Source of the DNA: Halarchaeum nitratireducens
GTDB lineage: Archaea > Halobacteriota > Halobacteria > Halobacteriales > Halobacteriaceae
Length of the DNA stretch: 64,000 bases
Direction of reading: 5' to 3'
NCBI RefSeq assembly: GCF_014647155.1
Contig: NZ_BMOQ01000008.1
Coordinates: forward strand, 62,001-126,000
In this document: piece after piece, positions 52,955-60,694 of the stretch
Layout: every line of letters begins with the position of its first letter
Numbering within the stretch: position 1 is the first letter of the stretch
Notes under the pieces: model-generated
Seen by the model: the letters and a program-made list of their open reading frames with translations, nothing else
The model's database searches: none
What the model was told of the DNA's origin: nothing
Position numbers and translations under genes: made by a program

Positions 52955-52970
52955 TTGGGTAATACCGGAC
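52955..52970. promoter_or_regulatory. Near-palindromic operator 4, divergent promoter region
   Basis: TTGGGTAATACCGGAC lies between the divergent FAH-family and GntP genes, upstream of the FAH-gene TATA box. It matches operator 1 in 12 of its first 13 bases. Confidence 0.6.
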
Positions 52971-53100
52971 GGGACTTCGACCAAGGGGGTTTACGAATAT
53001 ATATGCGTAAATGAGCTATATTCGAATGTCCAAACCGAGCCGGACACGTGAAATCGTGACCGGGATACCAGTCTCATCGGGACATACTTCACGAATATAT

Positions 53101-53117
53101 TTCGGTAATGCCGGAAT
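53101..53117. promoter_or_regulatory. Near-palindromic operator 5, before the GntP gene
   Basis: TTCGGTAATGCCGGAAT directly follows the TATA-like GAATATATT at 53093-53101, so it covers the region between TATA box and transcription start. ATG 53173 then follows a leader of about 50 bases. The site overlaps the second of two TATA-centred repeats (see findings). Confidence 0.55.
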
Positions 53118-53172
53118 CAAGGGACGGCGGGCCACCAAAAGAACTTTCAAAGAACATTATATACTCGCCGGT

Positions 53173-54498
53173 ATGGTTACCACACCACTCCTTGCAGCGA
53201 ACATAGTGATCGCCGTCGCGGTGACACTGTTCTTGATCATCTACGTCGACTTCGACCCTGCAGTCTCCCTCGTCGTCGGGTCGCTCTACATGGGTATCGC
53301 GTCCGGGCTAGGACTGAACGAGACGGTGTCGAGTATCGGCACCGGATTCGGGAACCTGATGACGGGCATCGGCCTCCCTATCATCTTCGGCATCATGATC
53401 GGGATGCTCCTCGCGGAGAGCGGCGGGGCACGGAAGATCGCGGTGACGCTGACGGGCGTCGTCCCGCACCGCTTCATCCCGTACGCGCTCGCGCTATCCG
53501 GGGCCATCGTCGCCATTCCCGTCTTCTTCGACGTCGCGTTCCTCGTCTTGACGCCGATGGTCGTCGCGCTCTGGCGCGAGACGGACATCGACTACCCGGT
53601 CGTCGTCGGCTCTCTCGTCATCGGCGCCGCGGGGGCACACACCTTCATCCCACCGACACCGAACCCCCTCGCTGCGCCGGAGATACTCGGGTTCCCTCTC
53701 GGACAGATGATGCTCGCCGGGCTCGGACTCGGGATCCCCGCGGTCCTCATCGCTACCGCCGTCTACGTTCGCCTTGTCGCGCTCGTCTGGGACGCCGACG
53801 AAGACATTGAGGAGATACCGTTCGAGGAGGCCGAGGACGAGGGTACGAAACAGCCATCGTTCCTCTCCTCGATCCTCCCCATCGCCGCACCGATCGTCCT
53901 CATTCTGCTGACAACGACGTCGAACGCCGTCTTCGGTAGTGCCAGTCCGTTCGTGCAGTTCCTCGGAACACGTATCATCGCGATGCTCGCCGGCCTCCTC
54001 GCTGCCATCGCCATATTCGTCTCCGTCGTGGGAAAGGCAGAGCTCTCGGAGACGCTCTCGGACGCCACACGTCCCGCAGGCATGGTGTTGGCCATCACCG
54101 GAGCGGGCGGCGCGTTCGGCTACGTCATTCAGCAGACGGAGGCCGCGAACGCGCTCGTCGACCTCATCGGCGTCGGTGGCGACGGATTGGCCATCGTCTT
54201 CCTCGCGTTCTTCATCGGGATGGTTCTCCGCGTCGCACAGGGGTCGGGAACGGTCGCCGGGATCACGGCGATGACCATCGTCGCCGGGATCGAGACGAGC
54301 GTCACCGGATCCGCGCTCGCGCTCGCCGCCCTGTCCGGGGGCATGAGTATCGGCCACATCAACGACAGCGGGTTCTGGGTCGTCACCGAACTGACCGGCT
54401 TGGAGGTCACGGGCGGGATCAAGACGTATACGCTCGGTGAGGCGATCCTCTCCGTCTTCGGCCTCGTCGGCGCCGTCGGGATCGCGCTTTTGACCTGA
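53173..54498 (+). CDS. GntP-family permease (gluconate/lactate-type proton symporter)
   Basis: A 441-residue GntP-family transporter with about 12-14 helices. Blocks: VTLFLIIYVDFDPAVSLVVG, GNLMTGIGLPIIFGIMIGML, FFDVAFLVLTPMVVALWRET and the conserved HTFIPPTPNPLAAPEILGFP. Near the C-terminus come LRVAQGSGTVAGITAMTIVA and GHINDSGFWVVTELTG, a family signature. Substrates in the family include gluconate and other hydroxy acids. ATG 53173 is preferred: the longer frame upstream is basic, untypical and contains operator 5. Here it may import or export aldonates or L-lactate. Confidence 0.88.
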   Translation: MVTTPLLAANIVIAVAVTLFLIIYVDFDPAVSLVVGSLYMGIASGLGLNETVSSIGTGFGNLMTGIGLPIIFGIMIGMLLAESGGARKIAVTLTGVVPHRFIPYALALSGAIVAIPVFFDVAFLVLTPMVVALWRETDIDYPVVVGSLVIGAAGAHTFIPPTPNPLAAPEILGFPLGQMMLAGLGLGIPAVLIATAVYVRLVALVWDADEDIEEIPFEEAEDEGTKQPSFLSSILPIAAPIVLILLTTTSNAVFGSASPFVQFLGTRIIAMLAGLLAAIAIFVSVVGKAELSETLSDATRPAGMVLAITGAGGAFGYVIQQTEAANALVDLIGVGGDGLAIVFLAFFIGMVLRVAQGSGTVAGITAMTIVAGIETSVTGSALALAALSGGMSIGHINDSGFWVVTELTGLEVTGGIKTYTLGEAILSVFGLVGAVGIALLT

Positions 54499-54574
54499 AC
54501 CCCGGCCCGGCGCTCCGCCGACGCGGGGCGACGAGTGGGGAACAGTTATCTGCGATCGGGCAAAATAATGGCGT

Positions 54575-55084
54575 ATGCCACAGGCTCTCACGAGCGAGTT
54601 CCGCGATTCGCTCGCGGCGCACAGCGCCACGTCGTCGGTCGTCGAGACCGCGGCGTTGTCCGACGCCCTCGCCGAGCGACTGGACGGGCCCGCCGTCGCC
54701 ACGCCCCTGCCGTTCGCGGGCGCGTCGCTCGACGACCTGCCGGTGACGCTCGATCCGACGCCCGCCGAACTCGAGGCCGCCGAATTCGGCGTAACGGCCG
54801 CCGAGTTCGCGATCGCGGACTACGGCTCCGTGGTGCTTCGGATGGACACCGCGGGCACCGAGCCGGTGAGCCTCTTCCCGGAGACGCACGTCGCGGTCGT
54901 TGCGCAGAGCGACATCGAACCGGACGCCGAAGCCGCCTTCGAAGCGCTCGACGGCGCGGTGAACACCGCCCGCGCGAGCGCCGTCATCGCGACCGGCCCG
55001 AGCGCGACGGCGGACATGGGCGGTCTCGTCTACGGCGCGCACGGCCCGCGAAACGTCCACGTCGTCGTCCTCTCCGACCGATGA
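54575..55084 (+). CDS. lutC: Lactate utilization protein LutC (LUD domain)
   Basis: A 169-residue LUD-domain protein, one of three subunits of the LutABC L-lactate oxidation complex. The core includes LDPTPAELEAAEFGVTAAEF, AIADYGSVVLRMDT, PVSLFPETHVAVVAQSDI and VIATGPSATADMGGLVYGAH, the last being a LUD signature. The stop overlaps the start of the next gene (ATGA). The pathway this island seems to encode produces L-lactate, so lactate oxidation here would complete it. Confidence 0.88.
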   Translation: MPQALTSEFRDSLAAHSATSSVVETAALSDALAERLDGPAVATPLPFAGASLDDLPVTLDPTPAELEAAEFGVTAAEFAIADYGSVVLRMDTAGTEPVSLFPETHVAVVAQSDIEPDAEAAFEALDGAVNTARASAVIATGPSATADMGGLVYGAHGPRNVHVVVLSDR

Positions 55085-57288
55085 GCACGGATAGCCGTCG
55101 GGAGAAGGCGGCTCGGATCCGCCACCTCCTCGACACGGAGGGCGACGCCGTCGAGTCCAACACGAAGGGCTTCAACGCCGGCCGGTACGAGACGGTCGCC
55201 GACCTCGACGATTACGAGGGGACGAAGGACGCAGCGCGCGCGATCAAGGAGGACGCCATCGAGCGCCTCCCCGAGCTCGTCGAGCAGGTGCGCGAGACCG
55301 TCGAGGCCAACGGCGGCACCGTCTACATCGCGGACGACGCCGCGGACGCGAACCGCTACATCACGGAGGTCTGCGCCGACGAGGACGCGGACACCGTCGT
55401 GAAGTCGAAGTCGATGACGAGCGAGGAACTCGAGGTCAACGAGGCGCTCGACGCGGCCGGTGTCACGCCCGTCGAGACCGACCTCGCCGAGTGGGTGTTG
55501 CAGGTCGCCGACGAAGCGCCCTCGCACCTCGTCGCGCCCGCGATCCACAAGTCCCGGGAGAGCATCGCGGATCTCCTCAACGGCACGTTCGACCCCGAGG
55601 AGCGCTTGGAGTCGGCGGAGAACCTCACGCGCTTCGCCCGCGAGCGTCTCTGGGAGGACATCCGGACCGCGGGCGTCGGCATGACGGGCGCGAACTTCAT
55701 CGCCGCCGAGACGGGGACGATGATGCTAGTGACGAGCGAGGGGAACGCCCGGAAGTCCGCGCTCGTTCCCGACACGCACGTCGCCGTCGCCGGCGTCGAG
55801 AAGCTCGTTCCCTCGGTGAGCGACTTCCACCCCTTCATGGAGCTCATCGGCCGCTCCGGGACGGGACAGGACGTCACCTCCTACATCTCGCTGTTCACGC
55901 CCCCGGTCGACTCCCCGACGCTCGACTTCGCGGACGCGGCCGACGTCCCGCTCTCCGAGCAGACCGGCGAACGGGAGTTCCACCTCGTGCTCGTCGACAA
56001 CGGCCGCCTCGACATGCGCGAGGACGACCAGTTGAAGGAGACGCTCTACTGCATCCGCTGTTCGGCCTGTGCGAACTCCTGTGCGAACTTCCAGCACGTC
56101 GGCGGGCACGCCTTCGGCGGCGAGACGTACACGGGGGGGATCGCCACCGGCTGGGAGGCCGGTATCGGCGGCGAGGAAGCCGCCAGTGACTTCAACGACC
56201 TCTGTACGGGCTGCTCGCGCTGCGTGGACGCCTGCCCGGTGAAGATCGATATCCCGTGGATCAACACGGTCGTCCGCGACCGCCTCAATCGCGGCGCCGA
56301 TTCCGACGCCTTCGACCACCTCGTCGAGGGGTTGACGCCGGACGACGACCCGGGCGGCGTCGACGTCCAGAAGCGCCTCTTCGGGAACTTCGAGACGCTC
56401 GCGAAACTCGGCAGCGCGAGCGCGCCCCTCTCGAACTGGCTGGCCTCCAGTCGCCCGGTTCGCTCTCTCCTCGAACGCGTCGCGGGCGTCGACAGCCGGC
56501 GCGACCTCCCCGCCTTCGAGCGCGAGACGCTCGTCGACTGGTTCGAGGCCCGCGGCGGGTCCCGCGTCGCGCGCGAGTCCGCGAAGCGCGAGGCCGTCGT
56601 CTACGCCGACGTCTACACGAATCACGTGCTCACCGAGCGCGGGAAGGCGACCGTCCGGGCGCTCGAAGCCCTCGGCGTCCACGTCCGCGTCCCCTCGGTT
56701 CCGAGTAGCGGGCGCGCGCCGTTCTCCCAGGGAATGGTCTCGACCGCCGAGGCGAACGCGCGCCGCGTCAGCGACCGTCTCGGGCCGCTCGTCGACGACG
56801 GCTACGACGTGGTCGTGGTCGAGCCCTCCGACCTCGCGATGTTTGAACGCGAGTACGAGAAGCTCCTTCCGGCGGACGAACACGACGCGCTCGCCGAACA
56901 CAGCTACGAGGTCCTCGAGTACGTCTACGGGCTGTTGGAGCACGGTGGCGACGTCGGTGCGCTCCGGGACGGCGACGGTGCTTCCGTCGACTACCACAGC
57001 CACTGCCAGCAGCGCACCCAGGGCCTCGAGGGGTACACCGTCTCCGTCCTCGGCGCCTGCGGGTTCGACGTCACGACCTCAGACGTGGAGTGTTGCGGGA
57101 TGGCGGGGTCGTTCGGCTACAAGTCGGAGTATTACGAGCTCTCGATGGACGTCGGCGAGGACCTCCGCGAGCAGTTCGCGGGCGACGACGCGCTCGTCGC
57201 GGCGAGCGGGACGTCGTGCGTCGAACAGCTCCGCGACCTCCTCCCGCGCGACGTCACCCACCCGATCGAGCTGATCGCGCCGCGCTGA
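55081..57288 (+). CDS. Fused LutB-LutA iron-sulfur lactate oxidation protein
   Basis: A 735-residue protein. Residues about 1-300 are a LUD domain (SKSMTSEELEVNEALDAAGV, IRTAGVGMTGANFIAAETGT). Next comes a ferredoxin-like module with two 4Fe-4S motifs, CIRCSACANSCANF and CTGCSRCVDACP, as in LutB. The last 240 residues (VVYADVYTNHVLTERGKATV; YHSHCQQRTQGLEGYTVS; DVECCGMAGSFGYKSE) are a CCG-type LutA domain. In Bacillus these are separate proteins. The frame is open well upstream of 55081, but the ATGA overlap with lutC and the LUD alignment fix the start. Confidence 0.9.
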   Translation: MSTDSRREKAARIRHLLDTEGDAVESNTKGFNAGRYETVADLDDYEGTKDAARAIKEDAIERLPELVEQVRETVEANGGTVYIADDAADANRYITEVCADEDADTVVKSKSMTSEELEVNEALDAAGVTPVETDLAEWVLQVADEAPSHLVAPAIHKSRESIADLLNGTFDPEERLESAENLTRFARERLWEDIRTAGVGMTGANFIAAETGTMMLVTSEGNARKSALVPDTHVAVAGVEKLVPSVSDFHPFMELIGRSGTGQDVTSYISLFTPPVDSPTLDFADAADVPLSEQTGEREFHLVLVDNGRLDMREDDQLKETLYCIRCSACANSCANFQHVGGHAFGGETYTGGIATGWEAGIGGEEAASDFNDLCTGCSRCVDACPVKIDIPWINTVVRDRLNRGADSDAFDHLVEGLTPDDDPGGVDVQKRLFGNFETLAKLGSASAPLSNWLASSRPVRSLLERVAGVDSRRDLPAFERETLVDWFEARGGSRVARESAKREAVVYADVYTNHVLTERGKATVRALEALGVHVRVPSVPSSGRAPFSQGMVSTAEANARRVSDRLGPLVDDGYDVVVVEPSDLAMFEREYEKLLPADEHDALAEHSYEVLEYVYGLLEHGGDVGALRDGDGASVDYHSHCQQRTQGLEGYTVSVLGACGFDVTTSDVECCGMAGSFGYKSEYYELSMDVGEDLREQFAGDDALVAASGTSCVEQLRDLLPRDVTHPIELIAPR

Positions 57289-57301
57289 ACACCCCCTTCC
57301 C

Positions 57302-58168
57302 TCAGAGACCGGCGTGCCGGCGGAACGCGCGGTCGGTCAGCCACTCGCGGTCGGCCCGCGAGAGCCCGTCGACGTGCGCCAGCCACGAACACGCCTCGTC
57401 GTACGACGCGGCGTCGCTCACGTTCGGGAAGTCCGACCCCCAGACGACGCGCTCGCGTCCGAACTCGTCGAGGAACCAGCGGACGTGGTCGTGCATGTCC
57501 GCGTAGGGATAGCCGTCCGCCGACCGGTGCACGATCTCCGAGACCTTCACCGCGACGGCGTCGTGCTCGGCGAGCGCCGCGAACCCCGAAAACGGCCCCT
57601 CGTCGGGCGGGACGCCGGGGTCCGCGTGCGCGAAATGATCGAAGACGTAATCGAGGTCGGGGTAGGTCTCGACGAGATCGAGCGCCTGATCGAGTTGAGT
57701 CTCGTCGGCGAGGATCTGCACGAGCGCGTCGGTCTCCCGGGCGGCCTCCCAGAACGCGGTCTCGTCGATGGCGTCCCGGAGCCACGTGACCGTCGGATCG
57801 AAGTACTCCCACATCGCGTCGCGCGGACACGCGGCGCCGAGTCGGAAGCCGAGCACCCCCTCGACCGCCATCGCGTCGCGGAGCGTCTCCGCCGCGTCGG
57901 CCGCGAACGGGTCGAGCATCACGACGCCGTGGAGTCGGTCGTGCTCGGCCACGCAGTCGATCGTGTACCCGTTGTCGGTCCACTCGGTGATCGGGTAGCC
58001 GACGACGACGGCCTCGTCGACGCCCACGTCGTCCATGTCCGCGAGCAACCGCTCGGCGGTGTAGACGGTGTGGACGTCGAACGAGTCGACGAGATCGAGT
58101 ATCGGGCCGGTCGTCCACGGGTGCTCCCGGCTCGGATACCCCCACGCGTGAGTGTGACTATCGATCAT
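57302..58168 (-). CDS. Amidohydrolase-family sugar lactonase (COG3618 type)
   Basis: A 288-residue metal-dependent TIM-barrel hydrolase. It starts MIDSHTHAWGYPSREHPWTT (HxH metal site), then YPDLDYVFDHFAHADPG (His ligands) and RVVWGSDFPNVSDAASYDEA (Asp ligand). The family includes L-rhamnono-, L-fucono- and galactaro-lactonases. In the proposed route it would open L-rhamnono-lactone to L-rhamnonate before the dehydratase. Convergent with the Lut genes, 13 bases from the LutBA stop. A decayed paralogue is at 10181-10540. No signal peptide. Confidence 0.87.
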   Translation of the reverse strand: MIDSHTHAWGYPSREHPWTTGPILDLVDSFDVHTVYTAERLLADMDDVGVDEAVVVGYPITEWTDNGYTIDCVAEHDRLHGVVMLDPFAADAAETLRDAMAVEGVLGFRLGAACPRDAMWEYFDPTVTWLRDAIDETAFWEAARETDALVQILADETQLDQALDLVETYPDLDYVFDHFAHADPGVPPDEGPFSGFAALAEHDAVAVKVSEIVHRSADGYPYADMHDHVRWFLDEFGRERVVWGSDFPNVSDAASYDEACSWLAHVDGLSRADREWLTDRAFRRHAGL

Positions 58169-58342
58169 ACGGTAGCATTACCATAGATCGTGCTTAACGA
58201 TGTCGGAATCCGCCATTACGGAGCGACGCGTGTTCCGCATCGGCCCTCCACGCCCTCTCCCGCGCGTGGCCGTCACGCTCGCCCCGACGCTACGCGTGCC
58301 TTCCGTCGGGATCGACGCCCATGGGCGAGACGGTCGGCGCGC

Positions 58343-59356
58343 TCAGTCGGCCGTCGGCAACCGAACCCTGAACACGCTCCCTTCGGGTTCGTTGTCCTCG
58401 ATGTCGACGGCTCCCCCGTACTGCTCGACCAACTGTCGGACGAGATAGAGCCCGATCCCGCTCCCGAAACTATCGGCTCCTTTGCGGCCTTTCCGGAAGA
58501 CCGCGTCCTTCTGCCCGTCCGGAATACCGGAACCATTATCAGCGATCCGTACGACGACGTATCCGTCAGTAGCTGCGCATGAGACTGTCACGACCGGATC
58601 GGCCGAACCGTTGTGCTGGACGGCGTTGTTCAGCAGGTTCCTGAACACGGTCCCGAGCATCTCGTTGGCGGTCACCGTGACGTCCGGTACCTGGCCTTCG
58701 AGGCGGAATTCGGCGTACGGGAAGAGCTCGCGCCGGCGTTCGATCTCGGATTCGATCGCCGGCGGGAGTGGTGTGGGCGCGACGGTGGGGTCGTCTTCGC
58801 TCGCCAGCGTCCGCATGTAGTCCCGTGCCGTCTCCGTGATCTCGACGACGTTCTTCGCGCTCGTGCGCACCCGCCGGACGTCCGCAGGAACCCGGTAGCC
58901 TGACTCCAGCAGGACGACGTCCCCGGGGACCACATCTTCGCTATCGATTTCGCGCGTCTCCCCGTCTCGGAAGACGGTCGCCCGGGTGCGGAGCAGCTGC
59001 TGGAGCGCTTGACTGCTCCGCTCGGCTTGCCACTCCTGTGCGCCACCGATGATCGCGTTCAGGAGCAGGACGGCGACGATGAAGACACCATCAGTAACTT
59101 CACCGATTGCAACGGAGACGGTCGCTGCGATAGCCAGAATATAGATGAGTGGATTCTGGAACTGGTCTAGCCCGATCTTCCACCACGTTCGAGGTTTCGC
59201 TCTCGGCAGTCGGTTCAGCCCGTACTCCTCGCGTCTCTGGGTTGCTTCGGCAGAGGTGAGGCCGTCAGCAGACGCATCTAGCTTCTCAGAGACAGCGTCG
59301 TGAGACATCGAATACCACCGGGTCGAATCCGAGACGTCTGCGGAATCGGCAACCAT
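58343..59356 (-). CDS. Chimera: P-type ATPase N-terminus joined to histidine kinase C-terminus
   Basis: A 337-residue open frame with two unrelated halves. Residues 1-160 are the start of a cation P-type ATPase: WYSMSHDAVSEKLDASADGL, LNRLPRAKPRTWWKI, two helices (about 68-105) and the actuator-domain entry VFRDGETREIDSEDVVPGDV. From about residue 162 it becomes the end of a sensor kinase: AKNVVEITETARDYMRTL, N box MLGTVFRNLLNNAVQHNG, G1 DNGSGIP and G2 GSGIGLYLVRQLVEQYGG. The phosphorylated DKTGT segment of the pump and the H box of the kinase are both absent. The join is in frame near 58875. It is probably the product of a deletion; whether it is made is unknown. Confidence 0.85.
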   Translation of the reverse strand: MVADSADVSDSTRWYSMSHDAVSEKLDASADGLTSAEATQRREEYGLNRLPRAKPRTWWKIGLDQFQNPLIYILAIAATVSVAIGEVTDGVFIVAVLLLNAIIGGAQEWQAERSSQALQQLLRTRATVFRDGETREIDSEDVVPGDVVLLESGYRVPADVRRVRTSAKNVVEITETARDYMRTLASEDDPTVAPTPLPPAIESEIERRRELFPYAEFRLEGQVPDVTVTANEMLGTVFRNLLNNAVQHNGSADPVVTVSCAATDGYVVVRIADNGSGIPDGQKDAVFRKGRKGADSFGSGIGLYLVRQLVEQYGGAVDIEDNEPEGSVFRVRLPTAD

Positions 59357-59391
59357 AGAACGGATATGCGAGAGACTCGATGTTGATAGAC

Positions 59392-59871
59392 TTAGTTACT
59401 CCCCCGATACGAGTGGTTGAGTCCCCACGGTCGCTGTTCTAACAAGTACACATCTTGGCGCCCGGATTCAGAGAGGCAACCGTAGGGCTCATACGCCGGA
59501 CCGCTACTCCTCGTACGTGACCCGGCAAGCCACGAGAGAAAGAACCCGAGCACCCATCCGGTGAGGACGAGGTAGTAGCTCAGAATGAGGAGGACGCCAC
59601 CGAGGATGAGCCACCCGAGTGCCGTGTATTCCGTCTGTATCGAGCGGAATGCAGAAACGACGTCCGTCCGGAGGTGTCGTCCGATGGCGAGTTCGAGGAT
59701 AAGCATCGGGAGAGCACAGACGACAGCTGCGATCAGGTAGGGGATGAGATAGGTACCGCCGCCGTTCTGGCCGACGACCGCGGAGAAGCGCCAGATGTTC
59801 CCGAGTCCAACGGCGGCGCCGACTGTCGCGAGTATGAATCCGAATCCGGACGACCACCGTGCCGTAGCCAT
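59392..59871 (-). pseudogene. Neurotransmitter:sodium symporter (NSS/SNF family), 5' fragment
   Basis: The first 116 residues are the start of an NSS transporter: WSSGFGFILATVGAAVGLGN, IWRFSAVVGQNGGGTYLIPY with the sodium-site residues of helix 1, LPMLILELAIGRHLRTD, and helix 3 (LGWLILGGVLLILSYYLVLT). After about LSWLAGS (near 59520) the sequence becomes unrelated and stops at residue 159; intact members are about 450 residues. The cut lies just 36 bases past the end of the chimera gene, so both breakpoints probably reflect one rearranged zone. Confidence 0.85.
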
Positions 59872-60244
59872 ATCAGGGTATGTGCACAGCGAGTGCTTAA
59901 ATAAGGGTCTCCCGAGATGCCGAATTTATCGTAATGGTATATCGGGTTTGGAATTTATCGCCAAGTGTAAAATAGCTCTACAGAAGTAGATTGTCAATTC
60001 ACACTCGAGATCTAGTATGTATTACGCATATCAAACCTATTCTCTAAGATTGTCCCACTGTAGTATACCCCCGGCCATGTTGTGCCTCGACACTCAATAC
60101 TCTCAAAAGATATTTATTTTATCCGTAGTTCTCTCCGAGAGAATGCGTTGAATGACACTTGTCCTTCACATGATGGCAACCGTTAAGTAGAACAGTTGGC
60201 CCGGCTCATCGGCCCCGCGAAACTCGCAGACCGATTGATCATCC
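59872..60244 (+). other. Gene-free interval with the operon promoter
   Basis: No gene is recognised across these 373 bases. The segment is A/T-richer than its surroundings and has several A/T runs. The main signals are the promoter and palindrome described at 60112-60143. A 12-codon frame at 60152-60187 is too short to call. Confidence 0.5.
60112..60143 (+). promoter_or_regulatory. Promoter with palindromic operator for the 60-64 kb operon
   Basis: TTTATTTTATCC (60112-60123) is a good TATA element. It is followed by the perfect 15-base palindrome TTCTCTC-C-GAGAGAA at 60129-60143, which lies between the TATA box and the expected transcription start near 60146. A protein bound there would block initiation, a classic repressor layout. 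The transcript would have a leader of about 100 bases before ATG 60245. Confidence 0.55.
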
Positions 60245-60673
60245 ATGACCTCCCTCACGCAACTTCCCTCAGACGAAGCCACTGACCAGTCTGATAATCA
60301 GTCAACGCTCCGTAACAGCGTTCCTCTTCGGATCGGTGTCACGCTGCTACTATTCAGCTTGGTAGCCGTCGAACCCGTTGCCGCGGCCCAGAACAACGCG
60401 GTCTGTAGCGCAGATAAACTGCCGAGCATGATCTCCGGGTTCTTCCAGCTCACCACCGCGCTGGGAATCGTCGGTCTCGCCGTCGTCTGGCAGGCCGACT
60501 CCCTCATCGATATGTTCACCCTCAATCCCGAGCAGAAGAAGGGATTGAAGCGGCACAAACGCTCCGCGCTCAAATCTACGGTCATCCTCGTCGTCCTCGG
60601 CCCACTCTATACCGTCGCGGGATCGATGATGAACCTCCCGCTCGCACAGTGCGTCAACCTCGTCCCCTGGTAA
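60245..60673 (+). CDS. Small exported membrane protein, VirB2/TrbC-like
   Basis: A 142-residue protein with an N-terminal hydrophilic stretch, a signal-like helix at about 29-48 (IGVTLLLFSLVAVEPVAAAQ), a short loop, and two further helices (about 62-83 and 109-128) separated by a basic segment (KGLKRHKRSALK). Signal peptide plus two helices is the plan of VirB2/TrbC pilin-like subunits of type IV secretion systems. Two cysteines (VCSADK and AQCVNL) could form a disulfide. First gene of a tight + strand operon. The family call rests on architecture and context, not on a specific motif. Confidence 0.55.
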   Translation: MTSLTQLPSDEATDQSDNQSTLRNSVPLRIGVTLLLFSLVAVEPVAAAQNNAVCSADKLPSMISGFFQLTTALGIVGLAVVWQADSLIDMFTLNPEQKKGLKRHKRSALKSTVILVVLGPLYTVAGSMMNLPLAQCVNLVPW

Positions 60674-60694
60674 GCCAACTCCCGGCCTCCACCC

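Noticed and set aside
54535-55080. N-terminal extension of LutBA reading through lutC
   Set aside because: The upstream part of that frame overlaps lutC in another frame and is Arg-rich. The LUD alignment and the ATGA overlap put the start at 55081.
58168-58190. A sixth copy of the IclR operator before the lactonase gene (CGGTAGCATTACC)
   Set aside because: It has three extra bases in the core compared with CGGTATTACC, so it does not fit the alignment of the other five.
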